Position numbers and translations under genes: made by a program
Notes under the pieces: model-generated
What the model was told of the DNA's origin: nothing
Databases searched by the model: none
The model's input: the letters and a program-made list of their open reading frames with translations, nothing else
Assembly (NCBI GenBank): GCA_016946835.1
Contig: JACVTC010000012.1
Span: 327,001-391,000 of the forward strand
Length of the DNA stretch: 64,000 bases
Source: Neocallimastix lanati (nom. inval.)
Lineage: Eukaryota; Neocallimastigomycota; Neocallimastigomycetes; Neocallimastigales; Neocallimastigaceae
Direction of reading: 5' to 3'
Shown: piece after piece, positions 1-9,552 of the stretch
Position numbering within the stretch: the stretch's first letter is position 1
Layout of the letters: each line of letters starts with the position of its first letter

Positions 1-809
1 GAAACTGTGTCCATATGAATTAGTTCGAAAGGTTCCTTGCTATTATTAATAACCTTTTTGTATGGTTTGTTTTTCATTTTATATGAACATATATTACAGC
101 CTTCTTTTATTTTAATAGTACTTAGTTTATCCTTAATATTATCTATGTTAGCATGACCTAAACGTTTATGCCATAATTCAAAATTATCTACGTTAAAAGC
201 CTTTATGATATTGTCGCATTTTATTGCATTATTTGTATTGTGATTATATTTTATCTTATTTTTAAATGTCCAAATTTTATATATTCTTGAGCTATTTGAT
301 TTTGTTGTCGTTATTCTTTTTCCTCCTGGATCAAATATGGTTACTAAATTTTTGTTATTATGACTGTAAAATAAAGTTTTGTAGCCTTCATCGCTTAAAT
401 TATCCATTGATAATAGGCTTCTCTTAAATTCTGGTATATACAATACATTCTTTAATTTAATTTCGTTATTATTAATGTATCCTATATACGTACCAATGTA
501 TGTAGCAGCAACTGTATTACCGTCAGCGAATTGGATTATTTCATTGCATTTTCTTTTATTAATCAATGTATCAGAATTATTAGTCATATGATATGTAGCA
601 CCGGAATCTATCGTCCAACTAACTATACTTTTTGGAATTTTCTTTGGTTCTGTTAATTTCGATAGATAGTAGCTACTCTTGATATTCGCTGGAAGTGTTA
701 CTTTGTTTACACTGGTATTTCTTTTATTTTCTTTATTTTCTTTAGTAGTATTTTGGCCTCGGTGCCATGGCACTTGATGATTCTCCTTCGTCATCAGTAT
801 CATAGTCCC
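1..809 (-). CDS. copia-1 pol, N-terminal part (protease, pre-integrase, start of integrase); runs off window start
   Basis: Reverse-strand frame open from the TAA at 810-812 to the window edge. Seen in order: an aspartic protease active site WTIDSGATYHMTN near 600-640, the GAG-pre-integrase signature LWHKRLGHAN near 150-180 followed by CNIC (the HHCC zinc-binding pattern of copia integrase), then ELIHMDTV, the usual start of the integrase core. Ty1/copia pol places protease and integrase before reverse transcriptase; the RT and RNase H would lie to the left of this window. This frame is +1 relative to gag and overlaps the gag 3' end by about 65 bp, so pol would need a +1 ribosomal shift, or a one-base indel has split an originally fused gag-pol. 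No internal stop is seen, so this may be a fairly young copy. Confidence 0.85.
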
Positions 810-1746
810 TTAGATCATTTATGGAATCTGCAAATTCGCAGTAGGTTTCTGATTTTTTGTTGATAGCGTTATTGGCGTGTGTTCTGTTATTGCCTTTATT
901 ATTCTTATTCTTTCTATTGTGCCAGCAATTCTTTGCTATATGGCCTATCTTCCCACATATAAAGCATTTCCTATTTTCTTTATTGTTATTGTTCTTGTTA
1001 TTGCATCTGTTGTATTCTTTACTTTTATGTTGAGTCCTGTTATTTACTTTGGTTGTATTTAAAATGACTGCTGCTTTGTTTCTTTGTTTATTTTTAGATT
1101 CTTCTTTTAAATATTTTATATATGGAATTGTTGTTTTCAAGAGGTTACAACTTTCAGTGTATTTTTTCTTGGTTGAAATAATATTTGTTTCTATGATAGT
1201 TTCATAAGGTAACGAGAAATACAAGATATTGTATTTCTTTTCTTCAGATAGTTCTTCACCAAGTACATAAAGTTCTCCAAAAATTCTATCTAATTCGGCA
1301 ATGAATAATGATATATCTGAATCTTTTTGATATATCAAAGCTTCCAGTTGATTATTTAGTTCGTTTTTCTTTTCTTCGTCAGATTTATTATTCCCTTCCA
1401 TTATGATTTTCCAGATATCATAAGCGGTATTTCTTCTGAAATCTATTTTAGTTTTCATTTCTTCTGAAATGCTATTACTTATCAAATATTTCGCGGTAGC
1501 ATCCTTTCTAATCATTTCCTCGGTAACCTGTTCCTCATAATATAAGATATGAGTATTTCTTACTTTTATATGGTTGTTTCTTTTGTTTTCCGGAATTTCG
1601 TCCTTTTGTAATGTTTTTAATAATCTTTTGTCGATATATTCTATGACACCATTTATCTGCAAGACCATTTCCATGTCAGGTAACCAAATGTTATAATTGT
1701 CTTTCGTCAACATTACTTTTGTTGCCGTTACGTTTGATATGCTCAT
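742..1746 (-). CDS. copia-1 Gag, capsid/nucleocapsid protein with CCHC zinc knuckle
   Basis: 334 residues starting with ATG. The N-terminal third carries the copia Gag pattern (a DNYNIW motif near residue 17-22). The C-terminal part is Lys/Asn-rich and holds one CCHC knuckle, CFICGKIGHIAKNC, at about residues 261-274, which binds RNA in nucleocapsid domains. An acidic segment (DYDTDDEGESSS) precedes the stop. The gene is oriented away from an LTR and a primer-binding site on its 5' side (1832-2094), as expected for a copia element on the minus strand. Pol follows in the +1 frame. The reading frame is intact, unlike the other copia copies in this window. Confidence 0.9.
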   Translation of the reverse strand: MSISNVTATKVMLTKDNYNIWLPDMEMVLQINGVIEYIDKRLLKTLQKDEIPENKRNNHIKVRNTHILYYEEQVTEEMIRKDATAKYLISNSISEEMKTKIDFRRNTAYDIWKIIMEGNNKSDEEKKNELNNQLEALIYQKDSDISLFIAELDRIFGELYVLGEELSEEKKYNILYFSLPYETIIETNIISTKKKYTESCNLLKTTIPYIKYLKEESKNKQRNKAAVILNTTKVNNRTQHKSKEYNRCNNKNNNNKENRKCFICGKIGHIAKNCWHNRKNKNNKGNNRTHANNAINKKSETYCEFADSINDLRDYDTDDEGESSSAMAPRPKYY

Positions 1747-1831
1747 TTTAGACTGAATATTGCTATTATTTCTATATAAAAAAAATTATTTTATTTTTAT
1801 TGTTTACAACACTACAAATATTCTTACATAT

Positions 1832-1852
1832 GAGTCAATGAGACTCTTAATC
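1832..1852 (-). promoter_or_regulatory. copia-1 primer-binding site, matches anticodon arm of tRNA-Lys(CUU)
   Basis: On the plus strand this 21-nt block reads like the 5' half of a tRNA around the anticodon: ATGAGACTCTTAATC, where CTT would be anticodon 34-36. In the element's sense strand it therefore acts as a complement to a tRNA-Lys(CUU) 5' fragment. It directly abuts the LTR edge, on the gag side. The identical block occurs at 55637-55657 in copia-2, in the same place. Drosophila copia and yeast Ty5 are known to use half-tRNA primers cleaved in the anticodon loop; the choice of tRNA-Lys here is inferred from sequence match. Confidence 0.65.
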
Positions 1853-2094
1853 TTTTAAAATTATTTTGTTTTAATTAAACACTTTTTATTTATTTTATTA
1901 AGTTCTTATTTTTTAATTATAAAAAATATTATTATTTTTATATCAATACATTTACATAATACAATTATATTTTTGTACTAACTCATTGTTATAATATATA
2001 TAAGCCTCAAATATTTAGTAAACATATACAATATTTATTTTAAATATATTTTAACTTAATAATTAATAAATTATAATAAACTTTATTTTTAACA
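1853..2094 (-). mobile_element. copia-1 5' LTR
   Basis: About 242 bp. In sense orientation it starts TGTTAAAAATAAAG at 2094 and ends at 1853 next to the primer-binding site; the 3' end reads AAAA rather than the expected CA. The length and a shared central block (GAGGC..TAT followed by an ACAA/AGAGTT-like segment) match the 235-bp copia-G LTR at 25535-25769. The right edge coincides exactly with the start of the 37-bp tandem array of the neighbouring gypsy LTR. Confidence 0.6.
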
Positions 2095-2490
2095 AAATTT
2101 TATTTAGTATTTAATAATTAAAGTTTATATAAAATTTTATTTAGTATTTAATAATTAAAGTTTATATAAAATTTTATTTAGTATTTAATAATTAAAGTTT
2201 ATATAAAATTTTATTTAGTATTTAATAATTAAAGTTTATATAAAATTTTATTTAGTATTTAATAATTAAAGTTTATATAAAATTTTATTTAGTATTTAAT
2301 AATTAAAGTTTATATAAAATTTTATTTAGTATTTAATAATTAAAGTTTATATAAAATTTTATTTAGTATTTAATAATTAAAGTTTATATAAAATTTTATT
2401 TAGTATTTAATAATTAAAGTTTATATAAAATTTTATTTAGTATTTAATAATTAAAGTTTATATAAAATTTTATTTAGTATTTAATAATTA
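2094..2490. repeat. 37-bp minisatellite, about 10.7 perfect copies, inside gypsy A 3' LTR
   Basis: The unit contains TTTTATTTAGTATTTAATAA followed by TTAAAGTTTATATAAAA. Copies start at 2094, 2131, 2168 and so on every 37 bp up to 2464, with no differences noticed. The other LTR of the same element holds under two copies of this unit near 7405-7465, so the array expanded inside one LTR after insertion. Confidence 0.95.
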
Positions 2491-2568
2491 TACTTATCCA
2501 TAATAATAAATATTAATAATATTAATATTTAACTAAGGAATATAGATATTTTATCTAAATTCCTTACA
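2094..2568 (-). mobile_element. gypsy A 3' LTR, truncated
   Basis: Ends at 2568 with the same roughly 80 bp (from CTTATCCATAAT to CCTTACA) as the 5' LTR end at 7541, which defines the LTR boundary. The left part (promoter, R, U5) is missing: the copia-1 LTR begins where the tandem array stops. The terminal hairpin at 2535-2568 has near-perfect arms. Confidence 0.85.
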
Positions 2569-2580
2569 TTGCTCCCTCTA
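2569..2580 (-). promoter_or_regulatory. gypsy A polypurine tract
   Basis: The sense strand reads TAGAGGGAGCAA directly before the LTR start TGTAAGG. A purine run at this place primes plus-strand DNA synthesis in LTR elements. It overlaps the stop codon of the pol reading frame (2578-2580). Confidence 0.75.
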
Positions 2581-3983
2581 AGAAGATAAATGTTTAACTT
2601 CTTTCAATTCTTCTTTTCTTTCCGTATATGGTTCCAATTGAGAAATGTGGAATATAGGATGAAGATGCATAGTTTCTGGTAATTCCAACTTGTAATTCAT
2701 TCTATCTCTTTCTTCAACTATTTTGAAGGGACCTAAATACTGATTTGATAGTTTCTTAGCTGGTTCATTCGTGAAGTAGTAACGTCTAAGCCAAACTTTA
2801 TCATTAACTTTGAATTTTGGTCCAGCAGATTTTCTATTATCCCCAAACTTCTTATATTCTTATTTAGCCTTAGTAAGATGTTTCTTGAGAGTGTTAAAAT
2901 GAGAAGCCCAATCACGAGTTAAAGTAGAAGCATTATCTTTTAACAAAATAGGAAGTGAGTCGATGTTACAGCATGGATTGAAACCAAAGTTAGCGTAGAA
3001 TGGTGATTTTCCTATTTAATTGTGCAGAGAATTATTGTATGCAAGTTCGCAAAGTGGCAGGTAAAAGCACCAGTCAGTTTGGGCAGTAGAACAGTAGCAG
3101 CGGAGGTATTGTTCGATTACTGCATTTGCTCTTTCTACTTGGCCGTTATATTGTTGGTGATGTGCCGTTGCAAGATTCGGTTTAATTCCAAGGGTGGTAC
3201 ATAGAGAAGTCCAGAATTCCGAGGAGAATTGAGAACCGTGGTCTGAAACTATGATCTTCGGGAACCCATGATAACGGAAGATGTTGGCAAGAAGAAGTCT
3301 AGCTGTAAGTTCAGCAGAGGGAACATCTGAGCATGGAATAAAATGGATCATTTTCGTCAAATGATTAGATACAACCATTATGTATGTATAATTTTGGGAA
3401 TTTGGTAGATAGACAATAAAGTCTACTCCAATAATTTCCCACGGTTTGTTTGGAACCGGCAATGGTTGTATGAATCCGTATAGTTTATGCCTACGGATTT
3501 TATTCATCCCACAAATTTTACATGAAGAAATGTAATTTGTTACATCATTCTTCATGTTTGGCCACCAATAGAATGCTTAAGTTTTTCGAGAGTTTCGTCA
3601 ACTCCCTGGTGACCGTTGGGGGTTTATCATAAAATGAATATAAAATTGAAGCCTTGAGTGAAGAAGGGACAATTATTTTCTTCTGAAAATGCAAAACACC
3701 ATCAATTAATGTAAAAATTGAAGATTTAAAATCTTTAGATTTTGCTTTAATTTTTTGAATGGTGTTTCGACAAAAACTATCCCTTCTTTTGTTCTTCAAT
3801 TAATTTAGATATGTCGCTATTAATAACAGCACAAACAAAAAATGTTTTCTGACAAAACAGTTTGTTGAATATTACTAGTGGATGATCCGTGATAGTCAGG
3901 ACGTCTTGATAGAGCGTCTGGCTTACTGCTTTTCGTTCCTGGTCTAAAATTGATCCTAAATCGAATTTTGAGAGAAACAGACT
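2578..3983 (-). pseudogene. gypsy A RNase H end and integrase, broken by frameshifts and stops
   Basis: Continues pol after the stop of the upstream ORF. Pieces: a spacer to the integrase zinc domain (3545-3799), the integrase catalytic core (3016-3555) with all three acidic residues visible (GVDF, SDHGSQF, NGQVERAN) and a preceding CKICG, then the C-terminal domain (about 2580-3015; FKVNDKVWLRRYYFTNEPAKK, SNQYLGPFKIV) to a TAG at 2578-2580. The core is open over 179 codons, but frame changes near 3550 and stops near 3016 and 3800-3980 split the gene. No chromodomain was seen after the C-terminal domain. Similarity to the B1 integrase pieces (9553-10310) is very clear. Confidence 0.85.
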
Positions 3984-5864
3984 TCATCTTATTTGTCTTT
4001 GATTTAAATTTTGAGGTTTTTTAAAGTATAAAAGGTTTTTGTGGTCCGTGACAACCTGAACAGGAAACTTTGAACCTTCCAAGTGGTGTCTCCAGACTTC
4101 AAAAGCTGTAATGACACCTAGGAGTTCTTTATCGTATATTGTATAATTTTTTTCCGTCGTAGTTAAAGACCTTGAGTAAAAAGCGACTGGGTGAAAAAGC
4201 TTATCCTTATCGCAAACTTGGGACAAGACACAACCGAAGGCAAAATCCCTTGCGTCAGTTTCCACCACAAACTCTTTTTCGTGATCAGGGAATATCACTA
4301 GTTCGTTGTTTTTAAAAGATTCTTTTAATTGATTGAATGAGACCTCAGCTTCTTTGTTCCACAAGAATGTTGTATTCTTCTTAAGAAGAAGTCTCATTGG
4401 TTCCATAATAGAAGCAAAATTTTTTATGAATTTTCTATAAAAATTGCAAAGACCTAAAAAACTTTGAAGATCTTTTAAACTTTTTGGGGTAGGCCATTCA
4501 GATATTGATTTCAGTTTATCATACTCCATAAGTAACCCTTCAGCAGATACAGAAAATCCAAGAAATTTAGTTTTTTGAACATGGAAGTCACACTTCTCGA
4601 TTTTAGCATATAGATTATTCTTGATAAGCTTTTTGAGAGTATGTTTAACTTGCTTAATGTGGTCTTCAAGATTATTAGTATAGATGATAATATCATCTAA
4701 GTAGACTTGTAAAAATTTTCCAATATCCGCTGAGAAAATATCTTGTACAAAGCGTTGGAAAACGGAGGGGGCATTCCGAAGTCCGAAAGGCATCACTAGA
4801 TATTCAAAATGACCAATGGGGGTGCGGAAAGCAGTCAAATATTCGTGACCTTCTTTAATTCGAATTAAATTATATGCTGATCGAAGGTCTAATCGAGTGA
4901 AGATTGTAGCACCTTTAAATGATTCTATTAAGTCATTTATGCGAGGAATTGGATAACTGTTCCGAATAGTTATTGCGTTCAACTTTCTATAATCCACACA
5001 TAATCGTAGAGTTCCGTCATGTTTCTTGACAAATATTATTGGGGCACCAGCTGGCGATTTGGACTTTCGTATGAATCCTTTTGAAAGATTTTCCTTGATG
5101 TATACTTTCAATGCCTCCATTTCAGGATCTGTAAGAGAGTAGATTGGACCAAAAAAGAGTTGGCTTCCAGGAGCTATGTCGATTGACATATCATAAGGCC
5201 GGTGAATTGGAAGTTTATCCGCTTCCTTTTTTTCGAAAGCGATTCTTTCCTCCTTATAATATTTTATTAAAATATTTTCTTTTTCTTCAAGAGTTTGTTC
5301 ACTTTCCATTTCAATCATGGGTGCACATAAGTCTGAGTTAGGGTCATCGTAGACGTCTTCAGGAAGCATTGAATTGTAAGTTACTGACTCTAGAGGGATC
5401 ATTGGGGCTGTAACATTTTGATTATGAAAAAGGAACTTATTTCCTTTCGAGGAAGGACAATGTTCCAAACAGTGTTTTTCTAAAAAGTAGATATGATTGT
5501 TTTCGAAGTTGATATATGGCTTATGTAGATTAAGCCAATCTCTTCCCAAGATTCCAGAAACACCATGAAGTTGTAAGTTAGCGATACAAAACTCAAAGTT
5601 TTCTTCATGATCCATGAACTTGAGTTTTAGAATTTTTGTTGTCTGGGTTATATTCATTTTATTTTTATTAGGTAATTGGATATTTATTGTAGATGGAAGA
5701 CTTGAAAATGGAACTTTATTTGAATTTACATAGTTCTTGCAGATAAAACTTCTTACAGAGCCTGAATCGATCATAAGCTTTATCTTTATGCTTTTAGTTC
5801 CAAAGAATGTTGTAAACGTAGTTATCGTATTTTCATTATTTGGAGTATAGTTTGCCTTTAACAT
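3984..5864 (-). CDS. gypsy A protease, reverse transcriptase and RNase H
   Basis: 626-residue open frame. Retropepsin active site IDSG at residues 32-35. RT: KHDGTLRLCVDYRKLN near 281-296, [10 protein letters not shown] near 325-334, the [16 protein letters not shown] block near 357-372, catalytic YLDD at 388-391, then FLGF near 434-437. RNase H acidic residues: D537 in VETDARD, E580 in YDKELLG and D607 in VVTDHKN; the frame stops soon after, so the last part of RNase H is out of frame. The domain order PR-RT-RH-IN marks it as Ty3/gypsy. The protease is in frame with RT. The B2 copy has gag fused in the same frame upstream, so the separate start here reflects decay of gag in this copy. Confidence 0.93.
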   Translation of the reverse strand: MLKANYTPNNENTITTFTTFFGTKSIKIKLMIDSGSVRSFICKNYVNSNKVPFSSLPSTINIQLPNKNKMNITQTTKILKLKFMDHEENFEFCIANLQLHGVSGILGRDWLNLHKPYINFENNHIYFLEKHCLEHCPSSKGNKFLFHNQNVTAPMIPLESVTYNSMLPEDVYDDPNSDLCAPMIEMESEQTLEEKENILIKYYKEERIAFEKKEADKLPIHRPYDMSIDIAPGSQLFFGPIYSLTDPEMEALKVYIKENLSKGFIRKSKSPAGAPIIFVKKHDGTLRLCVDYRKLNAITIRNSYPIPRINDLIESFKGATIFTRLDLRSAYNLIRIKEGHEYLTAFRTPIGHFEYLVMPFGLRNAPSVFQRFVQDIFSADIGKFLQVYLDDIIIYTNNLEDHIKQVKHTLKKLIKNNLYAKIEKCDFHVQKTKFLGFSVSAEGLLMEYDKLKSISEWPTPKSLKDLQSFLGLCNFYRKFIKNFASIMEPMRLLLKKNTTFLWNKEAEVSFNQLKESFKNNELVIFPDHEKEFVVETDARDFAFGCVLSQVCDKDKLFHPVAFYSRSLTTTEKNYTIYDKELLGVITAFEVWRHHLEGSKFPVQVVTDHKNLLYFKKPQNLNQRQIR

Positions 5865-6573
5865 TTGTTTATTCTTTCCTTTAAGTTTAAAGTGTTTTTT
5901 TTCTTTTTCTTCAATAGGTTCATTTTTAAAATGTCTTCTTTTAAATCCTTTTTTATGGTTGTTTTCAATAGGTAAAATGTTCTTCCTGGTGTTGATAGCG
6001 GTGTGACATTTTTTTATCTATACTAATTATTATATTAGTGGCTTCAAACAAGTTTGAAGGCTTTTTAATCTTATCAAATTCTTCTTTAACTTCTTCCATT
6101 AGTCCTCGTCTAATTAAATCAATCAATACATTATCAGACCATCCAATACGCTTTGCCAGACGCCTAAATTCAATTGTATAGAAGGCGGCTTTTCCCAAAT
6201 TATATTGTTTTAGATTCAAATGTTTGTCTATTAGAACGTATTTTTCTTCCTTCGAGTCTCCAAAATTTTCCAATAATAAACTTTTAAATGTTTAGTAGTT
6301 TAGGTTTTCTTTTGTTCCATCATTTTTCAATGAGAGACCCCCCATTTCTTAGCAGGCCCATAAGTTTTGTTTATAACAAACGTATTTTTAAAGTCATCCG
6401 TAGGAAAAGACTTTGGATGTTCTTTAAAAAATAATTCGCATTAGTCTAATATTTCGTTCATTGACCAATTTTCCATTCCGTTTTCTCGTTCTATTACGCC
6501 ATTAGAAGAAAAATAAGTAGGTATAAATTCTGTCAATGAATTAATAAATTCGAAAGTTTTATCTTGTTCCATT
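5865..6573 (-). pseudogene. gypsy A Gag, broken
   Basis: Reading from ATG near 6573, the frame gives EFINSLTEFIPTYFSSNGV and further segments colinear with the intact Gag of B2 (12272-14254), interrupted by stops and at least two frame changes; 5965-6273 is the longest open piece ([23 protein letters not shown] matches the B2 Gag [17 protein letters not shown] region). The lead from the ATG to the primer-binding site is only about 30 bp. Confidence 0.8.
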
Positions 6574-6602
6574 GCTTTTTAAGAAATATTTAAAATTATT
6601 AG

Positions 6603-6614
6603 AAGAGTTATTAT
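6603..6614 (-). promoter_or_regulatory. gypsy A primer-binding site, self-complementary to transcript 5' end
   Basis: The plus strand reads AAGAGTTATTAT and abuts the TG of the LTR at 6615. In the sense strand this is ATAATAACTCTT, a perfect 12-nt complement to the transcript segment encoded at 6831-6842. No tRNA 3'-end complement (TGG...) is present. This is the geometry of Tf1/sushi self-priming. Confidence 0.7.
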
Positions 6615-6830
6615 TGTAAGAAACTATTAAATAAATTATATTTTAAATAGTTTCTTTTATGATTTAAAAATTTAAAAGATTAAAAAATATTTAAAAAAAA
6701 AGTAATTAAAAAATTAACAGAGTTTATTCAAAAATATATTAAAAAAAATTAAAAAAAAAAAATTAAAAAATTAAAAAATTTTTTATTTAAATTGAATTCT
6801 TAAAATTCTTTATTAATATATTTTTTTAAA

Positions 6831-6876
6831 ATAATAACTCTTGATTTCCTAAAAGGAAATCAATCGTTCTTTTATA
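6831..6876 (-). promoter_or_regulatory. gypsy A promoter: TATA box and self-primer segment
   Basis: TATAAA on the minus strand at 6871-6876; its upstream end lies 34 nt from the segment AAGAGTTATTAT (6842 down to 6831), which is where transcription would be expected to begin. The stretch between can fold as a hairpin (GATTTCC/GGAAATC). Confidence 0.65.
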
Positions 6877-7120
6877 CATTTTGATTTATTTAATAATTTC
6901 TTTATTTTAATAATTATTATTTAATTATTTATTAATTTTTATTACTAATAAGTTATTATTTGTTTTATTTTTAATATATTTTGTTTATTAAAATTTAATC
7001 ATTTGTTATCTATTATCATTTATTTTTTATTTAATTATTAATTGAAATTATTTAATTTGTTCATTATTTATTTTGCTTATATTAAATATATATTGTTAAT
7101 TTATTATTTAATAGACTGTA

Positions 7121-7245
7121 CTAGTCTAATTGGTAATTCATCAGGAAAAGACTAGCAGAAAAACCTGATGAAATGATAATGTGATTTATTGATATTAAAT
7201 AATAAAAAATCAAATTGTCATTGGAAAAAAAAATTATTATTTAAT
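7121..7245. other. gypsy A U3 interleaved inverted repeats (pseudoknot-capable)
   Basis: Arms A 7121-7127 (CTAGTCT) with A' 7149-7155 (AGACTAG), and B 7137-7145 (TTCATCAGG) with B' 7164-7172 (CCTGATGAA), in order A-B-A'-B'. A later long stem pairs 7194-7205 with 7234-7245. All listed pairings are perfect. The same layout with different arm sequences is present in three other LTRs of this window. Confidence 0.7.
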
Positions 7246-7541
7246 TTTTGATATTAATAGTAAATTAATTTTTTATTATACTTAATTTTAATTAATATAA
7301 ATATTTATTTATTTTGGCAAAATTATTTATATTATTGGTTTCTTAAAATGGAAATCTAGAATTTAAATTTATAATAAATAGTTATTTTAGTATATGATAT
7401 TTCATTAAAGTTTATTTAGTACTTAATAATTAAAGTTTATATAAAATTTTATTTAGTATTTAATACTTATCCATAATAAGAAATATTAATAATATTAATA
7501 TTTAACTAATGAATATAGATATTTTATCTAAATTCCTTACA

Positions 7542-8770
7542 ATGTGATCAGGAACTAGCTTATTTCAAATAAGCATATATAAAAATGATAAAAAGAAAAA
7601 AATAAAAAATGTTTATAATGAAATTATTTAAAATTAAAATAGTTATAATAAAAAAAATTTATTTATAATAAAATTATTTATAATAAAAATAATTATCTAT
7701 AAATTGTTTTTAATAAAATAAATACAGAAATATTTAATTCTGTATAAAATTAAATCGATTGATAATACTATTATTTTTATTGTTTTCTCTAAAATAGATT
7801 ATTATTTTCTGTATTCTTTTTACAATAATAAACTTTATGAGAATATAATATTAATAATTTACAAGAATATTAAATTATATATTAATTAATAAATTAAAAC
7901 ATTATTAGAATAGATAGTTAAAATTTTAAATATAAATAAATCATTAATAATTATACAACTATATTTTAAAATAGATACTTTAGAATAGGTTAATTTTAAA
8001 ATATATTAATATTAAAATAACATTCATAATAGAATAATATAAATAAATATATATGTTAATGTTCAATTCAAGATTCATGTAAAAAACTATAAAAGGAAGA
8101 AATTTTCTTTCTTTTGAAAAAGGACGACAATAAAATAAAATAAAAATTTATAAAATACTTTTAAACTAATAAAAATTTATTTATAATATTTAATATTGTG
8201 TTTTTAAAATATTGTGTGTGATCTGTGCCCATATCATATGTGATAAAGAATGCCCAAATAATGTTCTTTTGGTTATTCATCCTAAATGATTCATTTAACC
8301 CTTAAACAAATTATTTGATTCTTTATTCCTTTGGAACTTTTTATATTCTAATGAATTAATCTATATTCCTAATTAGTACAAATTAAATTATACTATTTAA
8401 AAAAAAGTATATTTAATATTAATTCCTTATCTATGCTACTTTTATTATTCTTATCTATATTTTATTATTATTAAAATCCTTATCAATATTATATAGTTTA
8501 TTTTATCAATTTTTTTATAGTTTATCAAAATCTATCAATATTTCTTTTATTAATATTAAACTTATCAATATTAATTATTTCTTTGGAAAATTCCAAATTT
8601 AAAAAATTTGTATTAATGATTACTAATAAAAATTAAGCATAAAAGAAAATAGTTATATTATTATTATATTTATTATAAATATTATATTATAAATTTGATG
8701 AAATTATTATAAATTTTATATTAACAATTTAAATAATATTATTTTTCTAAACTTAGTAAAATTAAACTTT
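7542..8770. other. AT-rich spacer, no gene seen
   Basis: No ORF, RNA gene or repeat that I can support. A TATAAAAGGAAG with a short hairpin near 8087-8120 looks promoter-like but has no partner features. Confidence 0.6.
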
Positions 8771-9040
8771 AGATTAAATAAATATTACTAAACCACAGAA
8801 TTAACTTCTGTGAAATAAAAAAGAGAGTTTATTATAAGAAACTATAATAAACTTAGAATACTATATATGTGAAGGTAATAATAAAATATGTTTTATAATA
8901 ACTATTAATATGTTTTATTATTAAATATTTTAGATTTATATTATAAATCTTTTTTAGAAATTATTATAAATTTTTTATTTAAGATTTATATATTTTATAA
9001 AAAATTATAAATATTTATTATTATTATTTCAATTTCTTAA

Positions 9041-9087
9041 ATAATAACTCTTGATTTTTGAAAGGATACTCAAGAGTCCTTTTTATA
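9041..9087 (-). promoter_or_regulatory. gypsy B1 LTR promoter: TATA box and self-primer segment
   Basis: TATAAAA on the minus strand (9087 to 9081), then AAGAGTTATTAT from 9052 to 9041, at the same 35-nt distance as in the B2 LTR and LTR4. The intervening sequence folds as ACTCTTGA/TCAAGAGT. Confidence 0.6.
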
Positions 9088-9113
9088 CTTTATAATAAAG
9101 AAATAAAGAAATT

Positions 9114-9242
9114 TCTAATCTTAACAAAATACTTTCCAGGAAAAGATTAGTAGAAAAACCTGGAAAGATTTCAACCAATAATCTATACTAATTGGTTATC
9201 GTATTATTAAGTAAAACCATTTTTATGGAAAAACCTTAATAA
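9114..9242. other. gypsy B1 U3 interleaved inverted repeats (pseudoknot-capable)
   Basis: A 9114-9122 (TCTAATCTT) with A' 9143-9150; B 9132-9140 (CTTTCCAGG) with B' 9159-9167 (CCTGGAAAG), perfect. Hairpin C 9173-9179/9191-9197 (AACCAAT/ATTGGTT). Stem D 9204-9211/9235-9242 (TTATTAAG/CTTAATAA) encloses hairpin E 9217-9220/9225-9228. Confidence 0.7.
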
Positions 9243-9552
9243 CCGATTTTCTAAATTACGTAAGTTAAACGGTTAAATTAATTCACACTTTAACAATTTA
9301 ACCTAATTAACTTACGAATAAAATAAAATTAAGAAAAAAACAGAAATGAATACAGAAATGAATATAGAAATACATATAAAATAAATACAAAATAAATTTA
9401 GTAAAATTTAATACATAATTTAATAAAATTTGCTACATTATTAATAATTAATTATTTATAAAATTAAGTAAACTTAATAATTATTTTATAATTATTAAGC
9501 ATTAAGAAATATAGACTTATAACAATAAGTCTAATTTCTTACATTGCCGCTT

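Larger units (their letters stand above)
6615..7541 (-). mobile_element. gypsy A 5' LTR
   Basis: 927 bp with ends TGTAAG...CTTACA. The right edge is fixed by identity with the 3' LTR end at 2568 and the left edge by the adjoining primer-binding site. Contains, in sense order: terminal hairpin (7512-7541), 37-bp units, paired inverted repeats in U3 (7121-7245), TATA box, R-region hairpin and an inverted-repeat left end (GAAACTATT/AATAGTTTC). Confidence 0.85.
8770..9544 (-). mobile_element. gypsy B1 3' LTR
   Basis: Ends at 9544 with a terminal hairpin (9504-9541) and CTTACA; the minus strand just before it reads AGAAGCGGCAA, a polypurine tract. Left edge approximate. Contains TATAAAA at 9081-9087 and the self-primer segment at 9041-9052 (35 nt apart), and a stem (GAGTTTATTAT/ATAATAAAC) near 8822-8850. 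Confidence 0.75.

Noticed and set aside
2094-2490. Regular repeats resembling a CRISPR array
   Set aside because: Units are directly adjacent with no variable spacers; it is a 37-bp minisatellite in an LTR.
7137-7172. CTGATGA plus GAAA in the gypsy A LTR, resembling a hammerhead ribozyme core
   Set aside because: The motif is absent from the homologous stems of the other three LTRs and the required third stem and cleavage site are not formed; the conserved feature is the stem layout.
8087-8120. TATAAAAGGAAG with a short hairpin as another LTR promoter
   Set aside because: No self-primer segment, U3 repeats or LTR ends nearby.
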